Shown here one piece after another: positions 44,665 through 57,900 of a DNA stretch of 64,000 nucleotides. The stretch is taken from NCBI RefSeq assembly GCF_009389715.1, contig NC_052397.1, positions 18,176,129-18,240,128 of the forward strand. The letters run 5' to 3'. A program made the position numbers and the translations under genes. Source of the DNA: Phoenix dactylifera. Lineage: Eukaryota; Streptophyta; Magnoliopsida; Arecales; Arecaceae. Position 1 is the first letter of the stretch. Each line of letters begins with the position of its first letter. A model generated the notes under the pieces. That model was not told the origin of the DNA, made no database searches, and saw only the letters and a list, made by a program, of their open reading frames with translations.

Positions 44665-47600
44665 CTCCTAATAAATTGTACGGAGTGAAAGTAACGTTGA
44701 TGCACCTGATCGCTGGTTGATTCATCGATCCTAGGCTATAAGCAGCTCATGCGGTTCATACATCTAGCTCACCTCGATCGATACCTAGCGAAGCCTTTTG
44801 CTTAGGACATGCTGTGATTAATGATCCTTTATGATTAACATAACATGGTTAAAAAGATATATAGTTGATGAATATGTGTGTGTCCATCCATTTTCATGTA
44901 ACGTACGTACGTATGTATATATGTATGCATGCTGGGGATGGCTGAATTGAATATATGTATGAATGTACGTATTCATCCTGCTAAGGAAAAATCCCCGATA
45001 AGAAGGAGACAGGGCAGAAATGGACAGCGGCATGCATCCTCAGCCCCACAACTTTTGTAAGGTACCAAATACGAAGGTTGTCAAAGTTATAGATAAATAA
45101 TGCGAGCATCGGTAACTCTGTAAGCCCCAGCCAAACTGAGTGCAGCCAGAGCCCCAGGCTGAGTTAAGGAAGGGGGTGATCTCATAGGAGGTGGACAGCA
45201 GAAGAGATTAAGCAAGTCGGCCACCGTGCCGTTGTGGACAAGACGGAGGGGGGCCATGCACTCATAAATCCCACGTACCACAGCTGCAAAAGCCCTACCC
45301 ACCCCGCCTAAAATCTCCGGCACCAAACCCACCAGGCTGGCGCCACTCGGATGGCGCCAAGTGTGGCGACGGTCGTCCACAGCTGCCGGCGTGGACCACG
45401 TCGGGACCACCGCACCCAGGTGGCTCCGGCCATCCCTGTCGGCGGTGGCTCGCGATCGGTCCACGTCGGCGTTGCATTGATTTCCAAAGTGCTGTCAGCT
45501 TTAATAATTCATCCATGTCTTTATCGGGCTGGCCCACGGCCCAAAAAGGCCTGGCCGTCAGGCCGTGGGGCCATCCCGCACCAACATGCGTCCAACGGCA
45601 CTCCCCTCGCACCTTAGCTCGCTCCTCCTCCCTTTGCCTTTAAAATTCCTTCCTTTTGTATCCCTTCGTCCCTGGGCACTACGAAAAAGAGAGGAGGTGT
45701 GGGGGAGGGATGAAACCCCGAGTTACCCAGATGGCGGGGGGCCCTCGCATCAGGAGAATGTTGCTCGCTCGCTCTTTCGAGGTTCTCTGAGTAGAAAGTG
45801 ACTAACTAGGGGAGGATGCTGGCACCTGTCATTTGTGATGGAATAATTAACCAGGCCCAAGTAAACACGAGGAAAAGAATATAGTTGATGCAACGAGAAG
45901 GAATAATATTAAACAAGTCATACAATAATGATGAAAGGATCAGGGACCTGTGGCGTCCTTCAAGTCGCTTACAATTATTCATATGCTAGTCTTGCTGACT
46001 TTTCTGTCGCCTGGCTGCTTGCTCGTTCGGGAATCGGGATACCCTACCACCCCCCGCCACTGGCCTCCCAATTTCCCATATTGGGCTTGGATATTACGAC
46101 GTCCCTCTGCGATATATTCTAGCTAGGTCGGCAGGTCTGGGACATGGGCCTGCGCCCACCCGCTTAAGTTCCGGTACCATGGATGCCGGCTAATCCAAAC
46201 CGGGTGATTAGTCCCATATTCGACCCATTAACCTTTTCAGGGCAGCCCCAAATGGGGTCCACTCGAGAACGGCCGGATATGGACTCGCGAACTACCACGT
46301 TGTTCTCGAAACTAGTATGTCGTCGGGTCCCATAATTGGTTTGGGGTTAATTAGATCTAATCCCGTGACATTAATGTTTGACTCGGTCAAAACCCAACTG
46401 CTAAATAAATTCTATCAATCAGGTCTCCTCTCCGCTCAAAAAGGATAGCTTCCTAAAAAATAATTCTAGGATGACTCAACTATATATGCAATGACATCAT
46501 CATCACCGCTAATTTCTCTAAGCAATTCTTGGCATGGAGCAAGCTTCCTGTACTTCATGCATGCAATTGATCTCATGAGCATAACTTCGACTAGGTGGTT
46601 GGCCAGGTGTCTGTGTGAGCCACGCGTACGGTACTTTGAAGCATGTACTACGAAGAGATATTGTTGATCGAGATTTTGGCATGGCCTGAAAGAGAAAAGA
46701 GTAAATTGTGTGTGCAAATTGGATTGGTAAATGTGAAAAGTAGGGGAGGGGGGCAAAAAAGCAGAGAGTTTACGTAACCATGGGAAGGGCATTGTCGTAT
46801 GCCATGCAGATAAACTCATTCAATTCCTATTAGGGAACTATTTATTATAATCGCCATATCTCCATATATCTGCTCGCAGGAAATTAAAAAAAAAAAAAAA
46901 AAAATTACTCCGATGTGCCGATACCGCCGGTGATTTTGCGCACGTCCGTTGCATGCGGACTCTCTCCCATGGGCAGCACAAGATTAAAATTGCACATGAC
47001 AGGCTTTCAAAGTCATCCAATGATTAGGTAGTGGCGCACCATGGACATTGGACCTGCCCTCGTTTCTCTATAAAGAGTTTCTCCATCGAGTGCAGTGTGA
47101 GAGGGTCCGACCAACGATGGGGAAAACATCACTTTAGATAAAGTGCTACTATTTGCTATCAATCATTCTCACTTGATTTTAGAGATGCATGGCTAGATAT
47201 CCAGCTACCACTTTATGCCGTACTAGGGGAAACGCACGTTTAATCCATGCCCAATCAACTAAATATTTCACATCTGATCAGCACCTACAAGATTTATGAA
47301 GATTTGTTTGTTTAAGTCTCCAAGCAGCAACATGCATATAAAATAGATGTGAGAAACATGACCTACATTATCAACTAGCCAGGTGCAATTTAATGAAGAG
47401 AAAAATTATCAACTCTCCAAGAAATAAAATCTGCATTCTTCTCTGAGTGTTAAGTTGCTAGCATGTTTTTCCTTCTTTTTGACTTTTTAAATTTTCTATT
47501 CCTCATATTTTCGCATACCAATTTGGCCATGGTAAATAAAAATGTGTGACCGCAACTAGAGCCATATCTCAAGGGTTGACACCGATCCCCACTACTAGTA

Positions 47601-49533
47601 GATTCCATGCTGAATTCATCGTATATGTTCGCGAGTCATTGTTAATAATTCTTAATATCATCTCGCAAGGTGTAGATCTTGTAGCACTAATTCAAGCCGC
47701 ATATAAGCAATCATATTTATTATATAACTAGCATTCACTCTCTTATATGGAGTTTACTGCGACGCTGTGAGAAGGATGAAGAGCAATGTGGTCATCGAAA
47801 TTAAAGCAAATTACATTTAAGAACCATTGTTTCATGAAGAAAGCTCTCCGAAAAATTTTATTAATATGTCAGAAAGCCGCTTTCGTATGGTCAACTAAAT
47901 ATATATATATAATTAATTAAACTTGGTACAAAATTATGTTTGAAATAGGAATTAATAATAAAAAATAATGTACTAGAATTACTTAACTATAATTGGAGAT
48001 ACTCAGCTAAAATTGGATACTAGCTAAAATTTATTAATTGTCCTTGTGAAACTTGGTATGCTCTAATTGATCGTAAAAAGATACAAAAAAAATTATATAA
48101 ACTAGTTCAAACTAGTGCTATGCTTCCCTCCTTAACTGTTGAGCCTCTTAATTTTTTGGTGCTCGATAAGGTGAAGGAGATTTCCAATTTATTAAGGATA
48201 TAATTTTGCCCAAGGAGAAGGTATTTTTCAACGCCACACGAGGTTCTATTTTCTTTTCTTTAAATAAAAAAGAAATCTAGGGAAGATAAAAGGCAACAAC
48301 CAGAGCGAGACGTTAGGTCGAAAATTTTAATTTATGGAGGTCTCAGTTACGTACTAGAGATATGATGGAGGCCGGAGCGGGAAGAAGCGAAGGAGGCCAC
48401 ATAATGCAAGATTTGATGCCTCGTTTGTGATGCCACAAAAGTTATGGACAAACATCTGACATATTTAATAGAATTTTATTGGGGTCTCGTAGCTCAGTTT
48501 GATATCATTGGTCTATTAGCCGACTTGGCTCCCCAATGCCATCGTAATATATATAAAATCTCCTAAACAGCGTTTTAGGTCACAGAGGAGGCTACTTCCC
48601 TTTCTTGACCCAGGTGGATCTCGTATATTGCTATATATGGGTGGATCCCTAGAATAATTCTCCGTAGTATGGTGAACGGGGCCGTTCTCTAGAATCCCAA
48701 GGCATTCGTGCGACATGATTGGCACCATTAAAATTAGGGAGAAAAAAGAAGCCCCTGATGTAAATTATTCCAGGGATGGGGCATTAAATAAATGGCACGA
48801 GGGTTTGCTTCAACTTTCTCCATCAATTGCAGGGGAGGCAAAGGGCCTTTGTGAGGAGGCCAGGTCACGAGCCCTAGGAACCAAAGTAAAATATGGGGTA
48901 CGTTGGCATGCATTAATGTCGATGCGTGGTATCAGATACGGGATACCACTAGCTTGGTGAGGACAAAAGATATTAGGTTGCGAGGAGATTATTTTATTCA
49001 CACGCAAACAAAAAATTCGGATAGGATATAGCCCGTTGTGATTCTAAGTTATCATGAAAGAGGTAGGATGGCCCCATTCCGAACTTACCACATGTCATGT
49101 TGGTATGGACTATACATGGATTTGGCTATTCCGTAGATGTATACCCCACACCTAACTGAGCTTTAAACATGGGGAATGGTGCTTGAAAGTTACAGGACAC
49201 GGTTCAGAGTTCTTAGAATGGATCCAAGGATGCCATCTCTGAGATTCAAAATTTGATCACATCTAGGTCGTGTTGGATTCCAACCTGATAACGTTTAGAA
49301 TATCAAACAGGAGACCTTTGGTGGGATCGACCAATTATGGACCGAAGTGCTCCATAACGCAAATAACCAGCCGGGACTATTTTTATTTGAAATGCAAGGA
49401 AGGATTGCAATCGCGTGACCAAAAGGGAAGGCCATTTGACACTAACATGTCATAGGTCAGCTGGCTCAAATTTTTTTAAAGGGAAAAAAAAAAAGAAAAG
49501 ATGCAGCTTGCGATAGACATTACTTGAAAAGAT
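43823..49533. other. Intergenic spacer
   Basis: No gene was recognised in this 5.7 kb. It contains a TA microsatellite at 44613-44662, ACGTACGTACGTATGTATATATGT-like simple sequence around 44900, and a poly(A) run near 46888-46909. A GC-rich patch lies at 45200-45720 whose minus-strand frame (45464-45087) has no recognised family. A tRNA D-arm-like word occurs near 48485-48510 without the rest of a tRNA. Confidence 0.4.
44613..44662. repeat. TA dinucleotide microsatellite (about 50 bp)
   Basis: An uninterrupted TA run. It accounts for the isoleucine-tyrosine repeats in minus-strand frames here, which are not genes. Confidence 0.95.
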
Positions 49534-51345
49534 AACTATAGGAAAAATAGGCTATCCCGACATTTACCTTCCGACGCTAGGTAGAAGCGTCGGTAATTTT
49601 GGCTGCCGCGGCAAAATATGCCGACTCTTTTAAATAGCGTCGGCGGCCATGATATTATTACGACGCTAGATAGCATCGTCGGAGGCCAAATGAAAGAGAG
49701 TTGATTAGACAACGCTTAAAAGCGGCGTCGGAGTCCAAATGAACTCTCCCTCCCGACGCTTTCTTTAAAGCGTCGTCGGAGTCCAAATGAACCCCACCTC
49801 CACCCCTACGACGCTTTCTCTAAGGCGTCGTCCGAGTCCAAATGAACCCCCCCCCCCCCTTTCTGACGCTTTTTTTTAGAGCATTGTCGGAGTCCAAATG
49901 AACCGCCGCCCCCACCCCCACGACGCTTTCTCTAAAGCGTCGTCGGAGTCCAAATGAACTCCCCCTCTCGACGCTTTCTTTAGAGCGTTGTCAAAGGGAA
50001 CCACCCACCCCCATCCTCACAACGCTTTCTCTAAAGCATCGTCGAAGGCCCATTTTTCCCCACACCCACCCACATAAATCCTCTGATCCCTAACCTCTCC
50101 CGATTTCTAGAGCGAAGAGAGAAGCTGGAGAAGGTGGACACCATGGCAGCAATCGACAAGCTTCTTCACAGTCCCACCGGACTCAAACACAATCGCGACC
50201 TACCTTGGCCTCTATTGTATCTTCCTATCCGTCAACCTTCCTCTTGAATGCCTCCATCGTCACATGCCTTAGGATCTTGATTTGGAGAACTTGACCCTTG
50301 ACCACTAGTCCGACTCCTTTTTCCATGACCTACTCCGGTGCCAAGTTTGCTACTGACGCCACCTAGAGGGATGGCCGCCCTTGCCCCTCCAGCATTGCCA
50401 CTAGCTCCACCGCCTTCTCGGTGCCTCCGTCCTTTACATTGTGAAAGGCAAGAGGCCTTAGGACGACGACAAAGAGGGGGCCCATTGCGAAGATAAGCAA
50501 AGTGAGGGTCTAGAATAGGCGGTTGATGTTTCAAAGGGTGGTATCAAAGTGGCAATAGAGACTTGGCGGTGGACGAAGACAACGAAAGGGTGGTCAGGAT
50601 AGCAGTTGATGTTCCCTGGTTCGAACGCTCTTTCTTTACCTCATTTCGATTCAAGATCTTTCTCTTCTCCTTTTCGCTTTTTTTTTTGTTAATTCAAATT
50701 TGGATTTTACGTTTTGGTTTCTAGGTTGCTAAGTGTGGAACATGTGCACAAGAGTGGGATCCCCTTCTTTAATGAGTATCCCACCGAAAGTTCATCGATT
50801 TCCACTGAAAAGGCCCAAAACCTAGGACTCTCCCACCATATGTTCAGGTGTGTAGTATCTTTTTGTCTTGTGATTAACCTGAAGTTTCTTCTTATTATTT
50901 CTCCAATAGGTTGAAGGGAATGGAGAGCATAGACAGTGATTCGAAATAGAGGCCTCCTTCTCCGCCTCTTCATCTTCTTCTTCCTCGCCTCCAAACGATC
51001 AGGGATCGCCCGAAGAAGCTGTCCTCAAGACCTCTAGGGTTAGAGTTTTTAAATATTTTTTTTAAAAATAATTATGCCGATGCTTATAAGCGTCGGTCTA
51101 TCTTTGATTTTCCCCGACGTTATTTTAGCGTTGGTGGACTCCAAACTAGGCTCACGCTTATAAGTGTTGGCATAACTTAAGTTTTTGCGGACGCTTTTCG
51201 AAAGCGTCGGCAAAAAAACTTTCCACCTCCATCTATTCGATGCTTTTGCGATGCTTTTCAAAGTATCAGTGCCAAAATTACCGACGCTTATAAGCATCGG
51301 TATAGACTCTAAAAAGCGTCGAAAAAGACTATTTGTTTTGTAGCG
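49534..51345. mobile_element. Non-autonomous CACTA (En/Spm-type) element, about 1.8 kb
   Basis: The left end reads AACTATAGGAAAAATAGGC and the right end, reverse-complemented, CGCTACAAAACAAATAGTC. Both are one base from a CACTA start. Both subterminal zones are full of GACGCT...AGCGTC words, typical of CACTA subterminal repeats: left 49574-50045, right about 51070-51325. No transposase was seen. The middle (50080-51050) has ordinary base composition and an open stretch around 50730-50848 (HKSGIPFFNEYPTESSSIST) followed by GTGTGTAG. It could be a captured gene piece, but I cannot name the source. The 3-bp target duplication is not clear. Confidence 0.7.
49754..50045. repeat. Array of small palindromes GACGCTTT...AAAGCGTC
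   Basis: Six units start near 49754, 49809, 49864, 49922, 49969 and 50021, 47-58 bp apart. Each has an 8-bp stem of the form GACGCTTT/AAAGCGTC around a 4-base loop, most followed by GTCGGAGTCCAAATGAAC and a C-rich spacer. Two more worn units lie upstream at about 49671 and 49710. The array lies in the left subterminal zone of the CACTA element. Confidence 0.9.
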
Positions 51346-53033
51346 TAATTATGATTTAGATGTATCGCATATATGATGTATTGGCTAAATTACCATGCTT
51401 CTGATCAAAGAATTAATTAACCATGGGCATATGAGTTGTCGGTGCCTTTCAGTTTGGACTCGCAAGTAAATTAGAGAGGGTTGGTTCTCCATTCATGACA
51501 CTATAATTCGCCTGATGGTCGTGATTGGATGGGCTCCATGCCATACATGGAGCGACGTTTAAAGAACCGATCATGGGTAGTCATGATTAAAGAACCGACC
51601 CTTTCTAGTTCAAGTATGAATTAGAGAGGATCTCAATTTGATGCTTTTCACTTAAATAGATGGAGTGGCAACGGTTGCATGGCATCTAACACATAGATTC
51701 AGCCCATGAATTCTGCTTGCCCCCAGCCAAAAATTTGTGGCAATCTTCCTCTAGTAGAAAATTAGAGGTGTTGCTTATGCAACTAAAAGTTGTGGATTAA
51801 CAAATCCACCAAATTTTCAACTCTCTCTCTCTCTTTAATATATGTTGGCATTGATTTGGATGCAAGTGTGAATCGATTTGGATGCAAGTGTGAATCTACA
51901 GTTTTTTTTTTTTTGGATTGAAAATTGTGAATCTGCAGTTGTAGTATACTAGGTAAAGTAGCTAAAATATCATGTATGTGATCGAAGATAGAGCTGCTGC
52001 CATCAAACAATAGCCACGTCATGCCTTGTATTGCATGTCTATTTTTTTATTTGAGTAGATATAGTACTATTACAGCATAATTATGAACCTATGCAAGTGT
52101 GATAGGTAAAAAACTATTATGTCCCATATATCTTTGAGAAATGTGGTGGCAACACTACCCGTAGGGTCAAGCCTTGGGCATCTTCCACACGAAGACGATA
52201 GCCTATCGATTGCTTGGTGCATGCTTGGTGTAAAATTTATGATAATTTACCAATTTTGCTCGATAATTGAGCATCATTTCCTCTCTTTCTTTATCTTTAT
52301 TAAGCAATTATATCCCGATGTTTTCAATGTAAATCAGATTTCCCACTTTTGATTAGAATGGAGGATCATAAATTAATTGAGCTGGTCCTATTTGGCTTTT
52401 TTCTTTTAATTACATATCATGCATCTAATTATGAGTTGTAAAAAGAGATCCAAGATTTAATTTTAGTTTTAAAATTGATTAATTCCTTTAACGAGATATA
52501 TTTTGTTTGTAGAAATAATTTTGAGCATATATTGCCCGTTGCACTTGAAATACCACCTTTTGAATCAAAATTATTGGTGAAACCATTGGTAGTCGGCACC
52601 AATGATGTTGAGATTCACTTGCAACAAAGTTGGGCATAACTCCCTCTTTTTCCATAGTTATTGTACGTGATCAACAATAGTATGCGATTTTACATTGTTA
52701 GAAAGGTATACATGGCTGCCTTCCAACTTTTTTTCTGTCTTTTCCAGGCAAATATTGTAGGAACGAGGATTGTAGCAATGACCCATGGGTTACATCGTGG
52801 AAGCATTTTTTAAGTGGAGTATATCCACTTGGAGTTGGAAATTGAGTGACACGGACAAATTACTATGCAATCCAATAGTCGTAGATAGCCATAGCTAATG
52901 CAATTAATTAATGCAACACACAATTCTAATAACATATAAGTGGTTGCTGCTCATGAACATGCGGATTCTAAACTATGTAGGGTATGTGGTTCGTTTATTG
53001 GAACCTAATTGTTATAATGAAGTCCAGTGAATG
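51346..53033. other. AT-rich spacer
   Basis: No gene was recognised. A GATTTGGATGCAAGTGTGAATC segment is duplicated side by side around 51855-51897. Nothing else stands out. Confidence 0.45.
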
Positions 53034-53340
53034 TGTGAGGACCCGTGAGAGCGTGTATTTAATCCCATAGCTTATGTAGAGTAGGAGACACTACAATACA
53101 AGTTCATAGGAGCTGACCACAGGCCTATCATGATACTTTTAATTAGATTTAAATAAATTTAAATACTAAGTCTGACGAGAACATTAGAGCTTGAACGAGA
53201 GGAGTATGTAAAGACTTGTGTGGGTATGTGTTCAGTCCTATATCGATTATTAAAAGAGAAGATTTTGAATACTTATACAAAAGTAAAAAATTCAAAAAAT
53301 AACTACCAACTGGCTATTTTGGGTGGGAGCATGTGTGTTT
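53034..53340 (+). mobile_element. TRIM-type retroelement with deleted 5' LTR
   Basis: A 5' LTR start (TGTGAGGACCCGTGAGAGCG, from 53034) jumps after about 36 bp into the interior (GCTTATGTAGAG...). The interior includes GTTCATAGGAGCTGACCACAG and runs to 53206, ending in a purine-rich GAACGAGAGGAG. A 3' LTR starts TGTAAAGACTTGTGTGGG at 53207 and fades at about 53340. The interior matches that of the TRIMs at 1465 and 6492, so this copy shows the order LTR, interior, purine tract, LTR. Confidence 0.75.
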
Positions 53341-53643
53341 TAAAATATTTGGTGGAGCTCAAACGGGCCAAGGCGGGGTTCCATGGCTGTAGCTAGATAG
53401 CCTACCGTACGTAGATCGGTGTAGAGGCGCAGGAGGGCGCCTGCTAAAGCCTGGGGGATCGCAGCGGATATATAATGGCCAAATCGAATGGGTACGGCCG
53501 GCGTAGGCAGTGATTTGCTTGTAGCGTGATTACGATGTGACCTATGCCATTTTCCAACGTACAACAGTTATCCCAATTGCCATACCGTACGAGGATCCGG
53601 GAACACAGCTTTCGCCTCACCACGTATCTTTACCTTCTCATTC

Positions 53644-53647
<4 letters not shown>

Positions 53648-53678
<31 letters not shown>
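53648..53678. repeat. CT dinucleotide microsatellite
   Basis: An uninterrupted CT run of about 31 bp. Confidence 0.95.
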
Positions 53679-53681
<3 letters not shown>

Positions 53682-54766
53682 CCCCACCGCCCTTGCTGAT
53701 ATGTAAGCAGCTCAGGTATTTGGCCCTACTTCGCAGCGCGCCCTAACAAAATAAATCCCACCTACAATCTCACACTAGTCAAAGATTCTTCCTTTCTGCA
53801 AATCTTTGCATTCTCTCTGGGTGTATGCGCTTTTGTGGGCTCTTTATGTAAGCTTTTCCTGCCGCGGACTAGACTGAAGTTCTCGGCCAACTTTGAGTTA
53901 CCTTCGAAAGGATGATGAATTTGCGCAAGTTGAATAGAATATGGACTAGAATTGATTCCATAATGTATACAAACTCGATGGAAAAGGTTCCTTAAGTTTT
54001 CCAACCTCCATAGATGGTTTCTCCGATGCCTGCGGCAGTTCTTTGGAGCACAATCCATGCTATGGCGAGAGTTGTGCTTAAAACCTTACATCTAATGATT
54101 AATCACAAATGGCTTATGTGCCAGGGTTTTATTTGGACGGGGCAGTGCCGCTAATTATGTTGTAGTAGGACCAAGGAATTGCTACTTTCTCTTTTGGTGA
54201 AAATTTTATCCTGGGCCTTGATCATTCTATGGGACAATGATATCTTGCATGGATTCGTTATGCAACCCTAGCTGGGCAGATGTGGGACACCCATACTATC
54301 TCTAGTGAATAACACTTGATGATAGTTTCTAAGAATGGAATGATCATTGAAAATCCGAAACGGAGGCAAGCTTACCGGGTCAAATAACTAGACCACTTCA
54401 ATTGGAAGTTATACGAGTCATAAAAAACCAGGCTGCTGTTCCACCGGCCATGGGTTGCATATTGGCTGCCAGCGCTCGTGGTGTTTGTTACACTAGATCT
54501 TAATTAGTTTAGGCTCTGTGCCTCCTCTATTGTACCAAAGAAAAGAAAACAAAAAAAAGAAAAGTAACATGCAGTCAATTAATAACGATGCCTCTCGCAG
54601 GCCAAGTCAGACCCGTTGATGCTAATTTTACAATTGGTCTCAGCAGCTGCATGGTCTTGTCCTTGTAGAAGCATGAACAATTTGACGTGATTCTTCTCTC
54701 ATAAAGACCAACGTACACATATTTGCTCCTTAAAAGGAAAAGAAGAAAAAAAAAAAGGTTACGTAC
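53679..54766. other. Spacer, possibly old retroelement debris
   Basis: No clear gene. The text from 53760 to 54540 has the feel of degenerate coding DNA on both strands, but no family motif could be confirmed. An A-rich run at 54537-54563 could be a retroposon tail. Confidence 0.3.
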
Positions 54767-54915
54767 CTGAGCAAAGCCATTGAAGGTCTGCAACCCATGC
54801 AACATGATGACAAGGGCTGAAGATGCCAAGACAGGGTCGATAGTGCTCTCAAACAGACAAGCTTTCAGAGCATCGGTCTCTCGCAAAGTCACATGCACTC
54901 TGTCAAAGCCAAGAG
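54767..54915 (-). other. Isolated exon-like segment (149 bp)
   Basis: On the minus strand a strong acceptor (polypyrimidine then TTTCAG) precedes 54915 and a strong donor (CTCAG/GTACGTAACC) follows 54767. The frame between reads LGFDRVHVTLRETDALKACL and later LASSALVIMLHGLQTFNGF without a stop. It looks like an internal exon of a real protein, but I cannot name the family and no partner exon was found nearby. It may be a stray gene fragment or part of an unrecognised gene. Confidence 0.35.
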
Positions 54916-57900
54916 CTGAAAAAAAAATAATAGAGAGATAAAAGTGGTGCCACTGGTTGAGTAATACCACGAGTAGTACCGGCATCAGTGAGTCAAGCTC
55001 CTGGCCTCCTATCATTAAGACGGACGCATAGCTTTGGGGGCCTCCCCTCCTATCATTAGGGTCCCTCCTTTGTGTACGGCTAACCATTAGATTTCGTTCC
55101 CTTTATTGGTTTTCAAGCTTCATATAATATTATTATTCTTTTGGGCTCGAGTCCTAGTTTTCCATTATTCCCTGCCATACGGTCTGGTCTAGACTGCCGA
55201 CGAGAAAGTGATGGGCCGAGTTGAACCTTCCTTGTACGAACTTATTTCTCATATTTATTACCATTCCCGTCTAATTCAGATAGCCCCTATACCTCTCCCC
55301 CTTTCTCCTTTCTGTATATTTTTTCGTTCTATATTCTTTTCTGGTAACAAGTTCCATTCTATATGTTTTTTTTCTTCTTTTTGAACGGACTCTCAGCTTC
55401 ATATATATATGTATTTATTTAGGATCAGGGTGTGGTTGTAGCGTTACTGCTAGAAAGCGTGGTCGTGGTGGCATGCGAGAGGGTGAGATGGGGTGCGATT
55501 TTGACGCTTCAACCGACGAAAGGTGCGCCCAAAAGCTTTGTCTCCACACTCTTTTTAGCCATTATGGCTCTTCGAAGTGTCAAACTCGCACTCCACATCC
55601 ATCTCATTATAAACTCCAACAAACAGCAGCAACGATTCTCCCCTATAAACTTCATCATTTACATATATGTCTGTATGTTTGAATATATATAGAGCAAAAA
55701 AAAAAGTTTGTAATTAACCGGAAGGATGAGATGTCCTTGTCTCGAATCCTGAAGTGTCCCTTTCTTCTCCAATTGCCAAGCAACCAGTCACCTAATTTTC
55801 TTTTACCATTTAAAAAAAAAAAACTAGTGCTAGATATTTTAGTATTGTGACGTGGGTAGCCCTAGCAAGGACTATAGATTTGTGGCTAGCTACAACCGAG
55901 CATGCCGCTGCTTTTTAACCCTAGCCAGCGACTTGTACTGCTACGGATCCATTCGATTCAAAGGAAGCAAGAATGAGTTTGAATTAGTTGTGTAGGTCAG
56001 AGCATGCAGCCTGTCATTTTTCCGATATGGCCCATATTGATGTCTGGATGCGAGCTTAGTCCCAACTCTTTTTTTCGCGGGATGGACCTACCAATACTAA
56101 AAGACTAGCACAATAATGCATCGTTGTTGTTGCTATGCTTGCACGATTTTTATCTCTGAAATATTTATATTATAGGTAGATGGTGACGAGCAGCTGGCTT
56201 CATCTTAGGTATGTTCCCTGATTGTCCCCACCATTTTTTTCCACCCTAATCCGGATATGGCCAGAGGATAACCCAAATCCTAGTACCAAAATTTATATCT
56301 ATATTCTTCAGGAGGGATTTTTTTTTTTTTTTTTGAAGAAAAGAAAGAAAGGTAAAAACAAACGAAAAAGAAGATGAAGATAGATGGTCCCGGTTGGTGA
56401 CAAATGGGTTGGAATAGGCGGGGCCCGCGGTTTCCGTAACGAGGCGGCAAATGGCATCGCGGCGGGCCCCGCTGCCCCCGCTTGTCCCTTTCCTCTCGGT
56501 CGCTTTTCCGGGCCGGACTCCGACGGCATCTGCCCCTCGCCCCCCGTTACCACCTAATTTCGCTTCCAGTATTTCCTTCTTTTAAAATTCAACAGCAACT
56601 ATTAAATGTTAAGTGGAAGGAAAACACTTGAGAGCCGGGGCAGCTGCCTCGAGCTTTCTCCTTTGAAAAGTCGTCGTCGTCGTTCACGGTCACGGGAGAA
56701 CAGCCCATGGAGGCCAACGGCAGCCAACTATCACGTGTCCCACCTGCCGCAACCCCTCATAAAAAAAAAAAAAAAAAAAAAAAATCTTATTAGAGTTTGG
56801 ATCGATGCACTAATAAGTGGCGGATGATATAACACGGCGAGACACGCAACAAGATTTGAGTTGTGAGTGTTCGATCATCGATTCAGGTTGTCTCATGCAT
56901 GAATAATGGTGGGCGATGGAATTGCATCGATCTCAGGATGATTTATGCTCTTCTTATGGGGCCTCTTTGGCAAAGTCATATTGATTCAAATATTTTGCCC
57001 CGGTCCCAAACTAATCAATAGCGAATCATGCATGGCCCATTAGCTTTTGAAAATTAGATTGGGCATTAACTAAACTCTCGAGAGAAAAAAAAAAACTCAT
57101 ATTGAAGAATGGATGGTGTCCATAGGAAAGTATAGAAATTCACCGTACAAGTTATAGAAGTATAAACTAGGCACAAGTTGGACTTATATTAGAACAAAAT
57201 TTATGTAATAATCACTTGTATTTTTATTTCCATATATAAAATAATCTATATATGCAATAACGCGTATTGATCATATAATATATATGAATCCTAATCAAAG
57301 TTGATTAAGAAAGACTACCTTGATCTTGCAAGCAATCAAGAAATTCATCACTGATGGGGGATTTAAGGTCCTGTCAAGGGGATTGTTTATGCTGCAACAT
57401 AAAATTATCCTTTTGCCGCATCATACATTCATTAATGAATATCTTTGCAATCTGATGACGATGCTTCGCAACACGCAAGCCAAATAAACAAACAAACAAA
57501 TAAATATACTTTCAACTTATCAAAGCCATGCGCGGCACCATTCAGCTTAGTATTAGCGATCGATAAGAAAGAAGGCATCTTATTGGTGTATCTCGACAGA
57601 TGCTATGTAGCATTTGAACCTGTCCATGGCATGCAAATAAGATTAGGTAAACTTTGTTTTTAATTCTTTCAGGTGTTTCATTCCTGTTTCTTTCCCCTCG
57701 GCTTAATCGTGAGATTTTGATAGGCGACTCCTCCTTTCTGCGCTTAATTAAGTTGATGGGGTTTGTTGTATGAGCAATAAACAGTACTCTTTTTTAAGAG
57801 TTGTAAAGCCTATATGTAAGAAGCCAAAGCAACGTGATGGGTGAGCCATGGTTGTGGTGATTGGTACGATCCCAAAGAGGGATGACGGTGGGTATCCACC

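Noticed and set aside
45087..45612. GC-rich minus-strand frames
   Set aside because: Several overlapping frames are open because of base composition; no family recognised, and no conserved pattern.
48485..48560. Possible tRNA gene (GTAGCTCAGTTTGATATC)
   Set aside because: Same problem: a D-arm-like word without the rest of the cloverleaf.
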